A DNA stretch of 64,000 nucleotides from Nakamurella aerolata. GTDB lineage: Bacteria > Actinomycetota > Actinomycetes > Mycobacteriales > Nakamurellaceae. The stretch spans positions 310,001-374,000 of the forward strand of contig NZ_JABEND010000003.1 in assembly GCF_013002705.1 (NCBI RefSeq). Direction: 5' to 3'. The notes below the pieces were generated by a model. It was not told the origin of the DNA. It did no database searches and was given only the letters and a program-made list of their open reading frames with translations. Positions 60,386 through 64,000 of this stretch are shown here, in pieces. Every line of letters starts with the position of its first letter. The first letter of the stretch is position 1. A program made the position numbers and the translations under genes.

Positions 60386-60934
60386 ATGGCGACTGACCCC
60401 GCGAACCCGGCCGATTCCCCGTCTGAGCCGAGCGCGCCGGACGCGGCTGCGGTGCTCGCCAAGGCGCGCTACGTCAGCCTGACCACGTTCCGGCGCACCG
60501 GTGAGCCGGTGGCCACGCCAGTCTGGATCGCTCGCGACGACGCGCGCGCCGCCGCCAACGCTGACCGCACCGACCCCGCCGACCGCGCCGACTCCGCCGA
60601 CCGCACCAGCAGCACCGGCAGCGCTCCCGACCCCGACCGGCGTCCGACGCTGGTGACGATCAGCATGGCCGACGCCGGCAAGGTAAAGCGGCTGGCCCGT
60701 GACCCGCGCGTCCAGCTGCAGGAGTGCGACTTGCGCGGCCGGGTGCGCCCGCACTCCCCGGTGTTCGCCGGCACCGCAGTGGTGCAGCGCTCCGACGACG
60801 ACGTTGCCGCCGCACGCCGAGCGATGTCGCGCAAGTACCTGTTGGCCAGGGTCGGCGCGGTTGTCCAGGGTTTGCTCGCCAGGGTCCGGCCGGGCAAACC
60901 CCGGGCAGCCATCCGGATCACCCTCACCGGCTGA
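60386..60934 (+). CDS. PPOX-class F420-dependent oxidoreductase-like protein
   Basis: 182 residues from ATG 60386; CAGGCT ends 6 bases upstream and no Shine-Dalgarno site is seen. The split-barrel core shows AKARYVSLTTFRRTGEPVATPVW at the N-terminus and MADAGKVKRLARDPRVQLQECD with PVFAGTAVV in the second half, matching small PPOX-class F420-dependent proteins (Rv1155/Rv2074-like). Between the first strands is a Pro/Asp/Arg/Ala insertion (about residues 53-84, DRTDPADRADSADRT) encoded by an 18-bp repeat, not found in typical members. The substrate is unknown. Confidence 0.85.
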   Translation: MATDPANPADSPSEPSAPDAAAVLAKARYVSLTTFRRTGEPVATPVWIARDDARAAANADRTDPADRADSADRTSSTGSAPDPDRRPTLVTISMADAGKVKRLARDPRVQLQECDLRGRVRPHSPVFAGTAVVQRSDDDVAAARRAMSRKYLLARVGAVVQGLLARVRPGKPRAAIRITLTG

Positions 60935-61248
60935 CGCGGCGCACGGCGGGTGCACCCGACAGCGGCGCCGGTGACAGCGCCCGTACACCCGCTCGCGACT
61001 GCCGGACGTGCGCGGGGTTCACCCATTGGCTCGCCCGAAGGGTCACCGAGGTCCGCTGAAATCACGGGATGTCGCGCTGTCTGACCGGTCGTCCGACTGA
61101 TCCGAACTGTCCTTGTTTCCAGCCGCGCCGTTGCTCGAATCGATGCGCAACCACCAACGAGACGGTCGGACTCCGGCGCGTGTCACTCGACCGGCAGCCT
61201 CCGCGCCACGGAACCGTCCTCTACGGCTCGAGGAGACACCAGCGGACC
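60935..61248. other. 314-bp region without a recognised gene
   Basis: No convincing gene or strong hairpin was seen. It must contain the promoter of the large secreted-protein gene; GAGGAG at about 61230-61235 precedes its ATG by 13 bases. Confidence 0.4.
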
Positions 61249-61656
61249 ATGATCAAAAACGCAGGCCACCAACGCAAGATTGCCGAGCTCGCCGCCGCCA
61301 CCGCGCTGATTCTCACCGTCGTGGCACCACAGGCGCAGGGCGCCGAGGCCGACAGCTACCTCCAAGGTCAAAGCATTGGCACCGGCACCAGCCCGGACGC
61401 CGACCCCAAGCAGCCCGCCGCCGAACCTGCCCCAGCACCGATCGAGGCGCCCCGCAACGATCAGGGAGGCGGGTCGGGCGGTGGTGCCGGCTACTCCGGC
61501 GATTCCGGATCGGGCTCCGGCAGCGGTGCTCCCGCCGGTGGCGGCGGTGCTGCCGACGGCGGTGCTTCCGGCGGCGCAAGCCCTGGCGGGGGCGGCGGCC
61601 AAGTCGCCCCGCCACCACCGCCCGCTCCCGCCGAGCCGGCGCCGCCGCCTCCCTGA
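61249..61656 (+). CDS. N-terminal part of a large secreted protein, ends at CCC-TGA
   Basis: 135 residues from ATG 61249. The first 33 residues form a signal peptide (KIAELAAATALILTVVAPQAQGAEA). A Gly/Ser-rich stretch follows, then PPPPPAPAEPAPPPP and TGA at 61654. The +1 frame is open from before this stop to the window end and continues in a composition that fits as one protein. I read this as the start of a gene that needs a +1 shift at CCC-TGA, or that is broken by a one-base deletion or sequence error. As a stand-alone protein it would be a short exported Gly/Pro-rich peptide. Confidence 0.65.
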   Translation: MIKNAGHQRKIAELAAATALILTVVAPQAQGAEADSYLQGQSIGTGTSPDADPKQPAAEPAPAPIEAPRNDQGGGSGGGAGYSGDSGSGSGSGAPAGGGGAADGGASGGASPGGGGGQVAPPPPPAPAEPAPPPP

Positions 61657-64000
61657 AGAAGACGGAATCCCTGACATCGAGCGGGATACCGCCGGCGATC
61701 CGCCCACCGGCGGGGCGCCGATCGACGACGGCAGCGGTCCACGGCCCGACCCGGGCGCCGGCGATGCCGGCACCGGCACCGGCACCGGCAACGCTCCCGG
61801 CGATACCGGCTCCGGCGGTAACGGTTTCGGCGGCGCCCCCATCGACGACGGATCCGGGCCCAGGCCCGAGCCGGGATCGGGCCAGCCAACCGGCCCGTCC
61901 ACCGGCGGAGCCGCCGGCGGCTCGCTACCGAGTCTCGAGGAGCCCACGACAGCACCCGGCGATCCGCAGCTACGCACCATGGAACTGCAGTGCCAGTCGT
62001 CCGACCGCTGCGTTGACCGGCAGCGAATGCTCGCCGAAGCCTCGTGGTGGAGCAAGATCCGCGACGTCTTCAGCTACCTGTGGACCGAACCGGCGTACGA
62101 CACGCTGACCACCTCCGAGAAGGCATCGAGGGACGTCCGCGACGGCAAGCCACCGCAGTCCGACGATCCTGAGTACAACAAGGCGTACCAGGCTTCGCTG
62201 GGGCGGGCGGAGTTCGAGCCGTACACGCGCGCCAAGTCAGAAGACCCCGACTACGTCCGAGGCTGGAATCAGGCCCACCTCGAGTGGCGGCTGCAATCGG
62301 CGCTTGACCGCGCGTACGGTGCGCGTCCCAACGCGGTACCGGTGCGGCCGCGACACACCCGTCCGCCGAGCACCGCGCGGCGCAACCCGCCAGCGGCCAA
62401 ACCATCACCCCAGGCCACTCCCGCGCCGCCCGCAGCACAACCGGGACCGGCGCCCGCCAAGCCGGCACCTGCGCCGGCCCCGCCGCCCGTCGCGAAACCG
62501 GCTCCGCCGGCTGCAAAACCGGCTCCGCCGGCCGCGCCCGGGGCACCCGCCGGCGGCGCCGCGAAGCCACCCGCCCAGGTTGCGCCGCCACCTGCGGCTG
62601 CCGCCCGACCCGAAACCGGTGGGCCGGGAGCTCGCCCCGCATCCGGCCAGAACGGATCCTCGCGACCCTCCGACGACGTCACACCCATCAGCCCGAACAC
62701 CTCCGCCACCGGCATTCCCGGTGCGGCGCCCAGAGTTCGCGGCGACGAACCGTCAACGGTCATCGGCGTTCCCGCGCCGGCCGCTCGTCCCGGCACGGCC
62801 GCAGCCCGGCCCGACGCCACCGCCGCTCGTCCCGCAACACCCGCTCGCCCCGGCGCCGCAGTAACTCGACCCGACGCAGCTGCCCGTCCCGGCACCGGTC
62901 GCCCCGCTGCTCCTGGCGTCGGCAAGCCCAACACGCCGGCCAAGGGACCGGTGCTGTACGACCCGAAGACCAAAAAGGTGACGATGCCGGGCACTGTTCC
63001 GCGCGAACAGCAGCGAACAGGCACCGTGAAGCGCGCCTCGGAGGGCCCGTACCCGGTCGGGCGTCCGGGTGACTATGTAGCTCCGCCCAAGGTGGGCGCA
63101 CTCAAACCGCCGCGAATCAAGGGCGGCGAGTTGGTCAACGGGAAGATCCGCGGCGGCACTCCCACCGGCGGCAAACACCGCGCGGTCACCAAGAACGACG
63201 TGCGCAAGCACAAGGCCAAGCAGGCCGTCGATCCCCTGACCAAGGCCGTCAACCGGGTCGCCGGCGCAGCAGACGACGTCGACAGCTCGGTCCAGCTACC
63301 CAAGGGTGCTCCCGGCTGGGAACCGAAGCACTCCATCGGAAAGATCGACAGCACCGCAAACTCCGACCTGGCCAAGGCGGCTCGCCGGCATGCCAAAGCT
63401 CTGAAGAAGCAGTCCACAGCTTCCGGAGCATCGGCAGCCGCGCCCAAGCCGGCCAGCGGGCGCTCTGGTCAGTGGCGCCCGCCGCTGTCGGCGGCCACCA
63501 CCATCGGCGACCCGCGGGACCGCGGCCCGGGCGTTCCGGACGACAAGCGCGGCCGGAGCAGCACCGCCGGCACGGCGGGCCCAGCCGTTCCGGACGACAA
63601 GCGCGGCCGGAGCGACACCGCGGGTCCGGGCGTTCCGGACGACAAGCGCGGCCAAAGCGGCACCGCGGGTCCGGGCGTTCCTGGCGGCAAGCGCGAGAAG
63701 GCAAGCCCCACAAGAACTCCGGTGCCACCGCGGGCGGCCGTCGGCAAACCCGACAGGGTCAGCATGCCGAAACACTCGGCCCCGCCGAAGGCCTCGTCGG
63801 CCCGGCAGACACCGACAGTGAAGCCGTCGCCGCAGCAGCCCGGCAATCGTGTCGTCGCACCGCCACAGCGGCCGAACGAGTTGCAGGCAAAGGATTCTCG
63901 GGCGTCCAAGCGGCTTGACACGGCGGCCTCCGACTGCCTCGACGCGGTGACGTCCGATCTACAGTCGGCAGCGACGAAGCCAGAGCACGTGCTTGCCACC
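61652..64000 (+). CDS. Large Pro/Ala/Lys-rich protein, +1 frame continuation, open at window edge
   Basis: At least 783 codons without a stop, starting in frame with CCT-GAA just across the upstream TGA. It contains two copies of GGAPIDDGSGPRP (near residues 19 and 64), a small folded segment near 120-220 with two DPEYNKAYQ / DPDYVRGWN repeats (a possible helical repeat), long PAPP/AKPAPP linkers, and three 15-18-residue repeats built on VPDDKRGRS. Many lysines and TKN/KHK blocks suggest binding to DNA or wall polymers. Codon choice is less GC-biased than in the pur genes. I recognise no enzyme domain; a wall-linked or polymorphic-toxin-like role is only a guess. Confidence 0.6.

Noticed and set aside
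59647-60988. Long minus-strand open frames across the repeat array
   Set aside because: Several overlapping frames are open on both strands because the repeat is stop-poor; the products are low-complexity repeats such as RRFRGSAARR without a domain or start signal.
61113-62108. 331-codon ORF in the third frame across the right-edge gene
   Set aside because: Arg/Pro-rich and without signal peptide continuity; the adjoining frames carry the recognisable signal peptide and repeats.
1-64000. tRNA or rRNA genes
   Set aside because: No T-loop-like GTTCGA segment with matching acceptor stem or rRNA-like sequence was noticed on either strand by eye.

Overview
The window is GC-rich, densely packed actinobacterial chromosome. 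The gene content (mycothiol-dependent DinB-like isomerase, F420-type PPOX protein, DUF2630, DUF2277, RNHCP, SigE-family sigma factor, Phd/PIN toxin-antitoxin pair) and the codon use fit the order Nakamurellales or a close relative; this placement is inference from gene families, not a database result. No rRNA, tRNA, insertion sequence, prophage or CRISPR array was found.

The backbone is a stretched de novo purine cluster, all on the minus strand. Read in transcription direction it runs purD (55.6 kb), purB (30.8 kb), purC (18.9 kb), purS-purQ-purL (11.1-7.7 kb), purF-purM (4.7-2.0 kb), the same relative order as known for Mycobacterium tuberculosis. Neighbours within each block are coupled by 4-base stop/start overlaps. 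Other modules sit between the blocks: cutC and a sterol-carrier-like gene; an OafA-like acyltransferase, a CPBP protease, a secreted CAP protein and a DrrAB-type ABC exporter; a GH116 glucosylceramidase, nadE and bdhA; a toxin-antitoxin pair; a sigma/anti-sigma pair; a membrane molybdopterin oxidoreductase; a PRC-barrel operon; a DUF3054-cAMP phosphodiesterase pair; a queuosine-salvage enzyme; argO/argP; a glycosyltransferase; and a sugar-uptake locus (binding protein and two permeases divergent from lacI and a GH2 glycosidase). Beyond purD lie a mycothiol-linked isomerase, an M20 amidohydrolase, an SDR, YceI and a PPOX protein.

Both ends look accessory. The left edge holds a lipoprotein and a truncated secreted proline-rich protein. 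The right edge holds a signal-peptide ORF that stops at CCC-TGA and continues in the +1 frame as a reading frame of at least 782 codons, open to the window end.

Three sequence-level patterns stand out. (1) Many genes start exactly 6 nt after a TANNNT -10 hexamer, which predicts leaderless transcripts. (2) Short tandem repeats fill many gene ends and intergenic gaps; units inside genes are multiples of 3, those outside often are not. (3) At least two palindromic repeat families are present: an 80-bp element in two copies, and a six-unit array at 59.75-60.33 kb whose stem-loop also occurs inside cutC. Regulatory sites worth testing include a perfect 26-bp palindrome between lacI and the sugar operon, and a five-fold GTAC motif at exact 10-bp spacing over the toxin-antitoxin promoter.
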